Notes: generated by a model from the sequence alone, not told the origin. DNA of 62,097 bases from Mucilaginibacter sp. (GCF_025362475.1 NZ_JANYGH010000011.1:1-62097), one strand, 5' to 3'; shown: positions 53,260 through 62,001, counted from the first letter of the stretch. Program-made: numbers and translations.

Positions 53260-53946
53260 ATGACAAAACTATTGCTCCTGTTGCTTTTAACTATCTCTCC
53301 AATAGTATCTTTTGCACAATTACCGGGTTTAGGTGTAAAAGGGGGAATAAATTTTGCAACAATGAGTACATCCGGCCCCCCTTCAAATATGATCTCAGGT
53401 TCAAATGTTTATGCTCATTCGGGGTCAGTAACATCGTTTAATGTCGGCGTTTTTGCAGATGTAAAACTCGGGCACTTTTCGCTGCAACCCGCCATTAACT
53501 TTACCGGTAAAGGAGGCACATTTTATGGCCCCACCGGTACGTTTCCTAATGGATCCACAAGCGAGGTAAACACCAAATATAATTTATATTATATACAGGT
53601 GCCTGTGAATATGGTTTATCACGTTCCTGTTATCGTAGGTGATTTTTATATTGGCGCTGGTCCCTTTGTGGGTATGGGCGTGTATGGAAAAAAGGAATTA
53701 TCAGCCGATAACAACAATAACGGCATGCATACCATGGTTACATCAAATAATAAAATTACGTTTGGCGATGATGGCGATATCCGGTCTGACGAATATGGAG
53801 CTGGCGCAATTGCGGGAATAAAATTAAAAGGCGGCTTGCTTCTTAATTTAAACTACGACCTCGGGCTATCGAATATTGCACCCGATGCCTTGGGCAACAA
53901 ATTTAAAACTCATGTTTTTGGAGCTTCGGCGGGATTTATTTTTTAA
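53260..53946 (+). CDS. Outer-membrane beta-barrel protein, 228 aa
   Basis: Porin-family (PorT-like/OmpA-like 8-10-strand) barrel. Signal peptide MTKLLLLLLLTISPIVSFAQ. Alternating hydrophobic strands follow: LGVKGGINFATMS, VTSFNVGVFADVKLGHFSLQPAINFTGKGG, YYIQVPVNMVYHVPVIVGDFYIGAGPFVGMGVYG and KLKGGLLLNLNYDLGLSNI, ending in Phe (GASAGFIF) as is common for outer-membrane barrels. The function is unknown. The start at 53260 is chosen over a TTG at 53230 because the signal peptide begins here. A single gene, beginning 59 bp after the heptosyltransferase. Confidence 0.88.
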   Translation: MTKLLLLLLLTISPIVSFAQLPGLGVKGGINFATMSTSGPPSNMISGSNVYAHSGSVTSFNVGVFADVKLGHFSLQPAINFTGKGGTFYGPTGTFPNGSTSEVNTKYNLYYIQVPVNMVYHVPVIVGDFYIGAGPFVGMGVYGKKELSADNNNNGMHTMVTSNNKITFGDDGDIRSDEYGAGAIAGIKLKGGLLLNLNYDLGLSNIAPDALGNKFKTHVFGASAGFIF

Positions 53947-54028
53947 CTTTTTGTTGAGATAAAGAAACAAAAACATCATTATAAACTTAATTTTAAAAAG
54001 AATATAAAGTATCTCTTTTATCTCGGTT

Positions 54029-54505
54029 ATGAAAAAATTACTCTTAATTCGCCACGCAAAAGCAACCCACGAAAGCAGTTACGTAGATTTTGAACGCCCA
54101 CTAAAACAATCAGGCAAAGATGATGCTGAATTAATGGCCTCAGTTATAAAAGGGCAATCTATTATTCCTCAAATCATCATCAGCAGTCCCGCATTGCGTA
54201 CACTTACAACCGCTAAAATTTTCGCCAAACATCTGCAACTACCCAAAGTAGATACCGACAAAAAAATATATGAAGCCGGCGAACAAGGATGGATAAAAGT
54301 GATTAACGACCTGCCAAATAAATACGATTTTATCGGAATTGTGGGCCATAACCCAGGCATTAGCCAGGCTTTATACTACCTCACCGGCCAAATTCGCGAT
54401 ATGCCTACATGTGCGGTTGCACTCATCACTTTGGATAACGAAGACTGGCAATCCATCAGCGAAGAAGACGGACATTTAAGCTTTTTTGATTCACCAAAAG
54501 GATGA
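54029..54505 (+). CDS. SixA-like histidine phosphatase, 158 aa
   Basis: Histidine-phosphatase superfamily (phosphoglycerate-mutase-like) protein. The catalytic LLIRHAKA has nucleophile His9, and the second conserved His is in GIVGHNPGISQAL. It resembles SixA, which dephosphorylates phospho-His of signal-relay proteins (ArcB in E. coli). Length (about 155-165) and the absence of extra domains fit SixA. The natural target is unknown, but the Hpt protein at 44078 and hybrid kinase at 22710 offer substrates. It is a single gene, convergent with dprA. Confidence 0.87.
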   Translation: MKKLLLIRHAKATHESSYVDFERPLKQSGKDDAELMASVIKGQSIIPQIIISSPALRTLTTAKIFAKHLQLPKVDTDKKIYEAGEQGWIKVINDLPNKYDFIGIVGHNPGISQALYYLTGQIRDMPTCAVALITLDNEDWQSISEEDGHLSFFDSPKG

Positions 54506-54625
54506 TCTGTGGCGGGCTGTAGAGATCAAGTTAAGATTTTTTGGGCAAACATATTTTCCACATTTTCGCAATCCAACATGCAACACGAACCTCGCAACAC
54601 ACAACACGAACCTCACCACCCGCAA

Positions 54626-55723
54626 CTAACTCACCTTATAAGTCTTCCCCGGTAACGACCTGATGTAGCCCTGCATTTCCATATTCAACAGGTTCATGGC
54701 AAGCATACTCATAGGCATATTGGCTTTTATAGTAAGCTCGTCTATAGCTAAAGGCGTTTTGTTTTCTTGTAAAATATCAAAAATAAAGCGTTCATCCGTT
54801 GATAAATCTAATGGTAACATAAACTGCTCAACAGGTTTGGCATTATCAGCCTTTTCCCAGCCAAGGCTGAAAGCCAGATCGGCCATGCAGGTGAGCAAAG
54901 CAGCTTTATTGTTGCGGATGAGGAAGTTACAGCCTTCAGAATAAACGTCATCCAGCCTGCCGGGGAATGCAAATACATCCCTGTTATAAGAATTGGCAAT
55001 TTCGGCAGTTATCAATGCGCCCCCTTTTAAACTGGCCTCAATTACTACAGTAGCGTCAGCCATGCCAGCTACAATACGATTACGTTGCGGAAAATTCTCC
55101 CTATCTGGCACTGTTCCAGACGGATATTCGGTAAGTAAACCCCCGTTTTCTAACATTTTATCAGCTGTTGCCCGGTTTTGGCTGGGATATAATCTGTCCA
55201 GCCCATGCCCCAACACTCCTACTGTTGGCACATTTAATCGTAAACACTCTTTATGAGCGGTTACATCAATGCCCAAAGCAAGGCCACTTACTATTAAAAC
55301 GTTGTATTGTTGTAATTCCTCTATAAGCTGGCGGCATAATTGGCGGCCATAATCTGTAGCGTTACGGGTACCTACAATGCTTATCACCTGCGGTTGGTTT
55401 AGTTCCATTTTCCCCTTCGCATACAATAATATGGGCGAATCGGCGCAGTTTTTTAAACGTTTGGGATATCGGGCATCAGTATAAAATATCACCTCAATCC
55501 CCTGTTTATCTACAAAAGCCAGCTCTTTTTCGGCTTGCCTTAAGGCATCTTCAAAATTCCACTGAGCAATCCTCTTTTCCCCAATACCCGGTATCGCCAT
55601 CATTTTAGCCGGCGAAGACCTGAAAATTTCCTCCGCACTCCCCAAATAAGCCATTAATGATTTAGCCGCCACCGGACCCAAATTTTTAACAAATGATAAA
55701 GCGGTTTTATGGAGTAAGGACAT
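54626..55723 (-). CDS. dprA: DNA-processing protein DprA, 365 aa
   Basis: Binds incoming single-stranded DNA and loads RecA in natural transformation. An N-terminal helix-hairpin-helix segment (residues 1-70, AIPGIGEKRIAQWNFEDALRQ) precedes the Rossmann domain with VGTRNATDYGRQLCRQLIEEL, ALGIDVTAHKECLRLNVPTVGVLGHGLDRLYPSQNR and RNRIVAGMADATVVIEASLKGGALITAEIANSYNRDVFAFPG. The C-terminal winged helix (EQFMLPLDLSTDERFIFDILQENKTPLAIDEL) is present. Length is normal. It is flanked by repeats on its upstream side. Confidence 0.95.
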   Translation of the reverse strand: MSLLHKTALSFVKNLGPVAAKSLMAYLGSAEEIFRSSPAKMMAIPGIGEKRIAQWNFEDALRQAEKELAFVDKQGIEVIFYTDARYPKRLKNCADSPILLYAKGKMELNQPQVISIVGTRNATDYGRQLCRQLIEELQQYNVLIVSGLALGIDVTAHKECLRLNVPTVGVLGHGLDRLYPSQNRATADKMLENGGLLTEYPSGTVPDRENFPQRNRIVAGMADATVVIEASLKGGALITAEIANSYNRDVFAFPGRLDDVYSEGCNFLIRNNKAALLTCMADLAFSLGWEKADNAKPVEQFMLPLDLSTDERFIFDILQENKTPLAIDELTIKANMPMSMLAMNLLNMEMQGYIRSLPGKTYKVS

Positions 55724-55728
55724 ATTAG

Positions 55729-55981
55729 ATGTGCAGATTATAGATTTCAGATGTGCAGATTAAGTACAGATGTGCAAATTTCAGATGTGCAGATATGCAA
55801 ATTAAACGCCACTATCAATACCACGAATATACAAATCCTAAAAATATTAGCAAATATATTTAGATTTCATTTTCAATCTAACCGCAAAAATCTCCACACC
55901 CCGCCCTGCATCTGCACATCTGAAATCTGCACATCTTCTCCCCCATCTGCATATCTGAAATTTACATATCTGTACATCTGA
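55729..55981. repeat. Nested inverted repeat of GATGTGCAGAT units
   Basis: The left arm (55729-55803) carries about five tandem copies of a unit like CAGATGTGCAGATT(TCAGAT). The right arm (55907-55981) carries the complementary copies (ATCTGCACATCTGAAATCTG). About 100 bp of AT-rich sequence lies between. The units are imperfect, so it is a decaying or growing array. Confidence 0.8.
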
Positions 55982-55986
55982 ATAAA

Positions 55987-56051
55987 AAACTACAAAAATA
56001 GTTTGCAAACTATAAAAATAGTTCTACCTTTATGTAACTATAAAAATAGTT
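55987..56051 (+). promoter_or_regulatory. BlaI promoter with three operators
   Basis: Three dyads lie in a row: AACTACAAAAATAGTT (55988-56003), AACTATAAAAATAGTT (56008-56023) and the same again (56036-56051). They are of the BlaI/MecI operator type (ACTA...TAGT). The Bacteroidota promoter TTTG (56002-56005), a 19-bp spacer and TACCTTTA (56025-56032) is interleaved: operator 2 occupies the spacer exactly, operator 1 covers -33 and operator 3 lies over the transcription start. This predicts autorepression by the BlaI gene at 56056. Confidence 0.8.
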
Positions 56052-56055
56052 TGCT

Positions 56056-56433
56056 ATGAATCTTAAAGAACTCACTAAAGCCGAAGAACAGATAATGCAG
56101 ATACTGTGGCAGTTAAAAGAAGTTATTGTAAAAGATATTATTGAACAAATGCCCGATCCTAAACCCGCCTACAATACGGTATCAACCGTGGTACGGGTAC
56201 TGGAAGGCAAGGGTTTCATTGATCATAAGGCCTATGGCAATTCACATGTATACTTCCCCCTCATTAGTGATGATCAATACAAAAAATTCACTTTTGATAA
56301 AATGATGAAAAACTATTTCAGCAACTCCTACCAAAGCCTGGTATCATTTATTGTTGACGAGAAGAAGCTTGGAGTAAAAGAATTGGATGAATTAACCTCC
56401 CTGATTGATAACCTTAAAAACAAAAATCAATGA
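56056..56433 (+). CDS. BlaI/MecI/CopY-family repressor, 125 aa
   Basis: Winged-helix repressor, normally freed from DNA by the paired membrane protease. The N-terminal EEQIMQILWQLKEVIVKDIIEQM and recognition helix AYNTVSTVVRVLEGKGFIDHKAYG, then a C-terminal dimer helix (YFSNSYQSLVSFIVDEKKL), are typical. Length is normal (about 120-130). It is overlapped by 4 bp at its stop by the M56 gene. Its own promoter has three matching operators, so autoregulation is likely. Confidence 0.93.
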   Translation: MNLKELTKAEEQIMQILWQLKEVIVKDIIEQMPDPKPAYNTVSTVVRVLEGKGFIDHKAYGNSHVYFPLISDDQYKKFTFDKMMKNYFSNSYQSLVSFIVDEKKLGVKELDELTSLIDNLKNKNQ

Positions 56434-58508
56434 ACTGGCTGCACTACCTCATCGAAGCAAACATCTACCTTGCGGTATTCTACGCCGGGTATTGCCTGTT
56501 TTTAAATAAGGAAACTTACTATACGCTTAACCGGATTTACCTGCTGCTAAGCTGTATCATATCGTTTATTTTACCTGTTTTCCAGATTGGCTCCTTAAAA
56601 TCAACCGAAGAGCCGGCTACCCAAACATATACTACGGTGATACAAAATGTGCATGCCAATAATGCTCCGGGGCCAGTAAATTATCAGCCAGAGCTAAGCC
56701 ATTTTAACTTTCAGGATGCTATTTGGTATGGTTACCTTATTGGTATCGCGATACTCACTTTGATATTAATCATCAAGATATATAGGCTGATCAAAATGAC
56801 CACCGGTGCCAAAACTATTATTGGGAACAAGTATAAATTGATTGATATTGATAGTTCAAACACCGCATTTTCGTTTTTCAATTACCTTTTTATTGGCAAA
56901 AATACCGCGGGTAATGATACCATCATCAGGCATGAGCTGGTGCATATCCGGCAAAAACACTCCGTTGATATCCTTTTTTTGGAACTGATCAGGATCATCA
57001 ACTGGTTTAATCCCATTATTTATTTGATGCAGATAAGCCTTAAAACCCTGCATGAATATATAGCCGATGAGCAAACCGCCACCCTTGAAAACGATACCCT
57101 TGCCTACTCTGCTTTCCTTGTTAATAATGCTTATGGCCTTAACGGCTCATCCATTACACATTCATTTTTCAATTATAACCTGTTAAAAAAGAGAATCATT
57201 ATGTTAAACCAAAAACGTTCGGGAAACTTAGCAAGACTAAAATACCTGGTAGCCTTACCCATTTGCGCGGGGATGCTTTGCGCATCCACATTAGCATTCA
57301 GTAAAAACTATGTATTGGTTGACCTTGCGCCAAAAAGAGTGCTTACAGATACGATAGTGCAACATGTTTCTAAGCCTTATGTTAACGCAAAGGGTTACAT
57401 AATTGATGAAAAAAGTTTCACAGCTAACGGCCACCTGGGATTTATTGCCACCATTACCGATAAGAAAGGCAAAAAACTTATAGCTGACGCCAGCAAATGC
57501 AATGTATCCGGTGAGTCGATGCTGTATGACGTTTACGGTTATAAATTTCCGGCAGGATTAAAGGTTAAAAAAATCCCAATGGATATTCCGCCGCCACCTA
57601 TAGTTGTTAAAGACGATTATGTTGGGTTATTTAATCATTTAAATAATACGGTCAATTATCCTGCAGAGGCTTTAAAAAACAATAAATACGGTGTGGTAGG
57701 CCTTAGCATTAAAGTAAAAAACGACCACAAAATATCTGATGCCAGGATAATTAACAACGGTGGAGATGAATTTAATAAAGCAGTTTTAAAATCAATTCAG
57801 TCCTTTAATGGTACAGTTAATGCCTCTGCAGGCCAGCATAAAATACTCGTTTATTTTTGTACCGATTATTATAAGTTTATTAAAACTCAGGAAGCTGCCA
57901 TCATAAATGATCCATCTTATGATTTAAGTATGCTGATCTATCGCGCAGGTAAATACCCGCCGATGGCCAAAGGCGCAAAAGATCTGAAAGCAGCCAACGC
58001 AATAGCGCCGCCTGCTGTTCCAAACCCAATTGCTCAACTTCCGTCCCCACCGCCACCGGCTCCTGCCCTTAACATTCAGACTGCCGTTCAAAAACCAACC
58101 CTGCCAGATTTTACCGCTTTTTATAAATACATAGCTAAATCTGTAAGATACCCTGCAATTGACCGCAAAAACCTTATCGGCGGCAGGGTAATTGCAACCC
58201 TTGATATAATTGATGGTAAAATTATCGATCCTAAAATTGTACGCGGCGTTGAACCTGTTATGGACGGAGAACTTTTACGTGTACTTAAGGCCTATGATGG
58301 CAGCCTTGATTTAGCAGCAGGCCATTATTCAATGCCGGTATCATTTCAGCTAATTGATTCTAAAAACAATCAGGTTGTCCATCTTCCTGAAAATCAAACT
58401 AATGATAACCAAAAATCAACAGCCGATAAACCTATCAAACAATCTACCGGATTTTCAACATCGCTTAGTTTGGATGAAGTTGTGATAGTTAGTTACATAA
58501 AAGATTAA
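56430..58508 (+). CDS. M56 peptidase (BlaR1-like) with TonB-type domains, 692 aa
   Basis: Membrane metallopeptidase expected to cleave or release the BlaI repressor. Four N-terminal membrane helices (NIYLAVFYAGYCLFL; YLLLSCIISFILPV; YLIGIAILTLILIIKIYRL) surround a zinc-protease domain with HELVH (168-172) and EYIADEQTA. A fourth helix follows in YLVALPICAGMLCASTLAF. The extracytoplasmic part carries two TonB-C-like domains: YVGLFNHLNNTVNYPAEALKNNKYGVVGL and FTAFYKYIAKSVRYPAIDRKNLIGGRVIATLDI. No penicillin-binding sensor is present, so the signal is unlikely to be a beta-lactam. Confidence 0.9.
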   Translation: MNWLHYLIEANIYLAVFYAGYCLFLNKETYYTLNRIYLLLSCIISFILPVFQIGSLKSTEEPATQTYTTVIQNVHANNAPGPVNYQPELSHFNFQDAIWYGYLIGIAILTLILIIKIYRLIKMTTGAKTIIGNKYKLIDIDSSNTAFSFFNYLFIGKNTAGNDTIIRHELVHIRQKHSVDILFLELIRIINWFNPIIYLMQISLKTLHEYIADEQTATLENDTLAYSAFLVNNAYGLNGSSITHSFFNYNLLKKRIIMLNQKRSGNLARLKYLVALPICAGMLCASTLAFSKNYVLVDLAPKRVLTDTIVQHVSKPYVNAKGYIIDEKSFTANGHLGFIATITDKKGKKLIADASKCNVSGESMLYDVYGYKFPAGLKVKKIPMDIPPPPIVVKDDYVGLFNHLNNTVNYPAEALKNNKYGVVGLSIKVKNDHKISDARIINNGGDEFNKAVLKSIQSFNGTVNASAGQHKILVYFCTDYYKFIKTQEAAIINDPSYDLSMLIYRAGKYPPMAKGAKDLKAANAIAPPAVPNPIAQLPSPPPPAPALNIQTAVQKPTLPDFTAFYKYIAKSVRYPAIDRKNLIGGRVIATLDIIDGKIIDPKIVRGVEPVMDGELLRVLKAYDGSLDLAAGHYSMPVSFQLIDSKNNQVVHLPENQTNDNQKSTADKPIKQSTGFSTSLSLDEVVIVSYIKD

Positions 58509-58554
58509 AACATAGCCCGATTTTTAAAATGCCCACCCATTAAATCAAAAACCA

Positions 58555-60153
58555 ATGAACTGGCTGCATTACCTCCTCGAAGCAAACATATACCTCGCTG
58601 TATTTTATGCCGGATATTGCCTTTTTTTAAATAAGGAAACTTATTATACACTTAACCGGGCCTACCTGTTGTTGAGCTGTTTACTATCGTTTGCTTTACC
58701 TGTTATCCAGGTCGGTGTCTTAAAACCAGTTGAGCAACCCGGCGGGTCAATTGTGATCATTACCCCTGAAAACATTGTAACACAAGTAACTACGGATACA
58801 ACAACAGTTAATGACGTATTAATGTATGCTTACCTGGCGGGAGTTATTGTTTTGGTTATAGTTCTGCTTATAAAACTATCCAGGCTCATAAAAATGACTG
58901 GTAGTAGTAAAACACTTGTGGGTAATAAGTATAAACTGATAAATATTGATGGTTCAAACACCGCATTTTCATTTTTCAATTACCTCTTTATAGGTAAAAA
59001 TACAGCGGGTAATGACACCATCATCAGGCACGAGCTGGTACATATCCGGCAAAAACACTCAGTTGACATTCTTTTTTTGGAACTAATCAGGATCGTCAAC
59101 TGGTTTAATCCCATTATTTACTTGATGCAGATAAGCCTCAAAACCGTGCATGAATACATAGCCGATGAGCAAACTGCAGCCCTTGAAAACGACACCCTCG
59201 CCTACTCCGCCTTCCTTGTTAATAATGCATATGGCCTTAACGGCTCATCCATTACACATTCATTTTTCAATTATAATTTGTTAAAAAAGAGGATAATTAT
59301 GTTAAACCAAAAACGTTCGGGAAATTTAGCAAGGCTAAAATACCTGGTGGCCGTACCCCTTTGTGCGGGGATGCTTTGCGCATCCACATTAGCTTTCAGT
59401 AAAAATTATGGCTGGGTTGACCTTGCGCCAAAGCACAAATTAGCGCCCACTGCCAATAGCAAATCGGCAAACCTGGCCGCTGATACCTCGGCCAAAACAC
59501 AGATCAAAGCAAAAGCAATAACCGCGAAAGGTTATAAATATGAAGAAACCGGCTACCTTATTAATAAGAAAAGCGATTTCAGAGTGATTATTACCGAGAA
59601 GAACGGCGAGCAAAAAGAGTACTATAAAAGCAAAGCAAAACCCGGGGAAATAGCGATGCTAAAAGAAAAATACGGTTATTCGTTCCCTAAAATGTTGATA
59701 TTCCCTAAACTTCCTCCACCACCACCAAAGGGCCCTGGATTGCAGACCTATATAGATAAAATGCCTCCTCCTCCACCAGCCGCACCAAAAAAGGGCGCCA
59801 AAAAGCTTCATAGAATGCCACCGCCACCGCCTGCACCTCCAATTGGTTCAGATGACATCGACAAAACGCCACCGCCACCGCCGCCTGCGTCACCAATTGG
59901 TGCAGAAGACATTAACAAAATGCCGCCACCACCACCACCCGCTCAACCTATTGGCTCAAAAGACCTTGTTGCAATGCCAGTGCCCGCACGCCCGGTTTCT
60001 GCAAAACAGCTTAAAAAGTTAAATTTGAAAGCGGCACCCGTAAAAGCAGTTGATGTTTTTATTATCGGAGAGCCTAAAGCTCAGGTAAGTCCCGCGCCGG
60101 CTATTGCTCCTGCTGATGTAAAACCAGTTTCTCCAACAACGCCTTTACAGTAA
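58555..60153 (+). CDS. M56 peptidase paralogue with proline-rich tail, 532 aa
   Basis: Tandem paralogue of the preceding gene. The N-terminal membrane domain and zinc site (HELVH at 159-163) match it closely: residues 134-284 are almost identical to 144-294 of the first. The extracytoplasmic part is wholly different: no TonB-like domain, but a tail (about 380-480) of PPPPP-rich units separated by about 15-20 residues (MPPPPPAPPIGSDDIDKT, PPPPPPASPIGAEDINKM, PPPPPPAQPIGSKDL). It starts 46 bp after the first gene. It probably senses a different cue, or spans the periplasm. Confidence 0.88.
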   Translation: MNWLHYLLEANIYLAVFYAGYCLFLNKETYYTLNRAYLLLSCLLSFALPVIQVGVLKPVEQPGGSIVIITPENIVTQVTTDTTTVNDVLMYAYLAGVIVLVIVLLIKLSRLIKMTGSSKTLVGNKYKLINIDGSNTAFSFFNYLFIGKNTAGNDTIIRHELVHIRQKHSVDILFLELIRIVNWFNPIIYLMQISLKTVHEYIADEQTAALENDTLAYSAFLVNNAYGLNGSSITHSFFNYNLLKKRIIMLNQKRSGNLARLKYLVAVPLCAGMLCASTLAFSKNYGWVDLAPKHKLAPTANSKSANLAADTSAKTQIKAKAITAKGYKYEETGYLINKKSDFRVIITEKNGEQKEYYKSKAKPGEIAMLKEKYGYSFPKMLIFPKLPPPPPKGPGLQTYIDKMPPPPPAAPKKGAKKLHRMPPPPPAPPIGSDDIDKTPPPPPPASPIGAEDINKMPPPPPPAQPIGSKDLVAMPVPARPVSAKQLKKLNLKAAPVKAVDVFIIGEPKAQVSPAPAIAPADVKPVSPTTPLQ

Positions 60154-60436
60154 AAAACGTACCTGCGCTATTATATCTATTGTAAAAGGTACATCGGATA
60201 AAAACCTCCACCCAATGAGGCAAAATTGCTGAACGGATTAAAAAACGCTTCGGCATTTTTCTGTGTAAAACCCTTCTCCTTTTTAATCCCCCCAATTGTT
60301 CCAAAAACTATTTTTAAATAATTGGTTTACACACTAACATATGAACATATTGTTTGTTAAATTTGTTATAAACCAATTACTCAATTGATATACAGCGCCA
60401 TAATACCAATTGGGTGTCTCATTTAAATCAATTATC

Positions 60437-60682
60437 ATGAAAAAGTTTGGAATTACCTTAATTATTGTGGGTATTGCTCTTTTTATTACAAGTAACTTCT
60501 TTTACAAAAAAACTGTTAATGCTGTAGATAGCTCTGGCAGTAGCACAATTGTAACCGGCCCTAAAGGCAGCTGGACATTTAAGCTACCAGTTTTTTGGGG
60601 AGGTGCCTTATTTGCTATCGGTTTGGTGTTTTATGCGGCATCGCGTACAAATAACCAAAGCCATGATCACCATGCTATATAA
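60437..60682 (+). CDS. Small membrane protein, 81 aa
   Basis: Two hydrophobic segments (FGITLIIVGIALFITSNFF and LPVFWGGALFAIGLVFYAASR) flank a short polar loop rich in Ser, Thr and Lys. It resembles small inner-membrane proteins of unknown role in Bacteroidota, and I do not recognise a family. The start is the ATG at 60437; an upstream frame from 60410 adds residues without a plausible signal. It stands about 280 bp after the M56 paralogue on the same strand, so a link to that operon is not secure. Confidence 0.7.
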   Translation: MKKFGITLIIVGIALFITSNFFYKKTVNAVDSSGSSTIVTGPKGSWTFKLPVFWGGALFAIGLVFYAASRTNNQSHDHHAI

Positions 60683-60773
60683 CAGCAATAAGCTGTGTTA
60701 TGTATGATGGACGGTTAGTCTTGCAGAATGTAAAAAGGGAAAAACCGGGCAAAATCAATTCAAATCAGTGATA

Positions 60774-61406
60774 TTAAACCACAGCTTTTACATATATCAC
60801 CTGCTTGGTTTCAAAAAACTCTTCACTGAAATGATCTGTCAGGTGATATTGTTGCACTTTTAGGCCCGATTCTTTGATCTCCTGGTCAAGGTCGCCCCCC
60901 TTAAGGTATAGGATACCGTTGGGTAATGTATTGCCAGATTGCTTTTTGAATTTGGTACGTACCCATGGATAAAAATCTTTCAACTGGGTTACAGCACGCG
61001 ATACCACGAAATCAAACTTTTCGTCAATCTGCTCTGCACGGGCATGCGTTGCTTCCACATTGGTCAAGCCTAAAGCTTTGGCAACTTCCTGCACTACTTT
61101 TATCTTTTTACCAATAGAATCAACCAAATGAAACTGTGTTTTTGGGAATAATATAGCCAGTGGAATGCCTGGAAACCCACCTCCTGTACCTACATCAAGC
61201 ACAGTTTCGCCAGGTAAAAAAGACATTATTTTGGCTATACCGAGGGAGTGTAATACATGGCGCTCATATAACAGATCAATATCTTTACGTGATATTACGT
61301 TGATCTGGCTGTTCCATAAATTATATAATTCTGGCAGCTGCTCCACCTGGGAACGTTGCTGATCTGTCAGATCTGGAAAATATTTAAAAACGATATCAGA
61401 TGTCAT
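60774..61406 (-). CDS. rsmG: 16S rRNA (guanine-527-N7)-methyltransferase RsmG, 210 aa
   Basis: Methylates G527 of 16S rRNA using S-adenosylmethionine. The SAM-binding motif VLDVGTGGGFPGIPLAILFP and the nearby HLVDSIGKKIKVVQEVAKALGLTNVEATHARAEQI are diagnostic, and VVSRAVTQLKDFYPWV follows. Length (about 205-215) is normal. Its ATG lies inside the end of the sigma-factor gene (11-bp overlap), so it is probably co-translated with it. No gidA/parAB genes are adjacent, unlike in many bacteria. Confidence 0.95.
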   Translation of the reverse strand: MTSDIVFKYFPDLTDQQRSQVEQLPELYNLWNSQINVISRKDIDLLYERHVLHSLGIAKIMSFLPGETVLDVGTGGGFPGIPLAILFPKTQFHLVDSIGKKIKVVQEVAKALGLTNVEATHARAEQIDEKFDFVVSRAVTQLKDFYPWVRTKFKKQSGNTLPNGILYLKGGDLDQEIKESGLKVQQYHLTDHFSEEFFETKQVIYVKAVV

Positions 61407-62001
61407 CCCTGTTAAAACGGTTTATGATGTTGCCTAATAAATACCTGGCCCTAAACAATTGTGCCTTAACAGTACCTAATGGTAAATCAAGCTGCTGGGC
61501 TATTTCCTCGTAGGATAATTCGTCAAAATAACGCAAAGTGATCAAGTTACGGTAACGTGGTGGCAAGCTTTCGATGAGTAATTTAAGTTCCTGGGTTTGT
61601 TGTTTTTTAATAGATGTTTCTTCCGGGTTTAATACATCTGCCTTTATTTGCAGCGGTTTTTCGTCGCCATCCTCGTCTGTCATTCCGTGGATAGATTGTG
61701 TATTAAGCTTTTTCTTTCGGATAAAATCTATGCAATTATTAGTGGCTACCCTAAAAAGCCAGGTGCTAAACGCATAATCCGGCTGGTATTTCTCCAGTTT
61801 TTCAAATGCTTTGGCAAAGGTTTCAACGGTTAGGTCCATGGCGTCTTCTTTGTTATTCACCATTTTTAACACCATAAAATAGATAGAATCTTTATAACGG
61901 TGCATCAAATCGGCATACGCTTTTTGGTCGCCTGTACGCGCCCTCACCACAAGGTGAAAATCATTTTTAGCGTTCTCGGTAAAATTCGCGTTTATTTCCA
62001 T
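61396..62001 (-). CDS. RNA polymerase sigma factor, ECF type, 201 aa
   Basis: Extracytoplasmic-function sigma factor with region 2 (YADLMHRYKDSIYFMVLKMVNNKEDAMDLTVETFAKAFEKLEKYQPDYAFSTWLFRVATNNCIDFIRKKK) and region 4 (LPPRYRNLITLRYFDELSYEEIAQQLDLPLGTVKAQLFRARYLL). No anti-sigma gene is next to it. The linker between regions (TQSIHGMTDEDGDEKPLQIKADV) is acidic and longer than average. The gene begins at 62001, near the window edge, and the upstream 96 bp are AT-rich. Confidence 0.93.
   Translation of the reverse strand: MEINANFTENAKNDFHLVVRARTGDQKAYADLMHRYKDSIYFMVLKMVNNKEDAMDLTVETFAKAFEKLEKYQPDYAFSTWLFRVATNNCIDFIRKKKLNTQSIHGMTDEDGDEKPLQIKADVLNPEETSIKKQQTQELKLLIESLPPRYRNLITLRYFDELSYEEIAQQLDLPLGTVKAQLFRARYLLGNIINRFNRDDI

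Larger units (their letters stand above)
55724..56055. other. Gene-free stretch, 332 bp
   Basis: The first 260 bp are an inverted repeat with GATGTGCAGA units. The last 70 bp hold the BlaI promoter and operators. A 76-codon frame through the repeat is not protein-like. Confidence 0.75.

Noticed and set aside
55751..55981. 76-codon rightward reading frame
   Set aside because: Cys/Ile/Thr-rich reading of the GATGTGCAGAT repeat, ending inside it; not protein-like.
56056..58508. Beta-lactam resistance regulator (BlaI-BlaR1)
   Set aside because: No penicillin-binding domain in the protease and no beta-lactamase gene nearby; called only as BlaI/M56 family.
59705..59896. Reverse frame over the proline-rich repeat
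   Set aside because: It is the antisense of the PPPPP units in the M56 paralogue, giving Val/Ala/Glu-rich nonsense.
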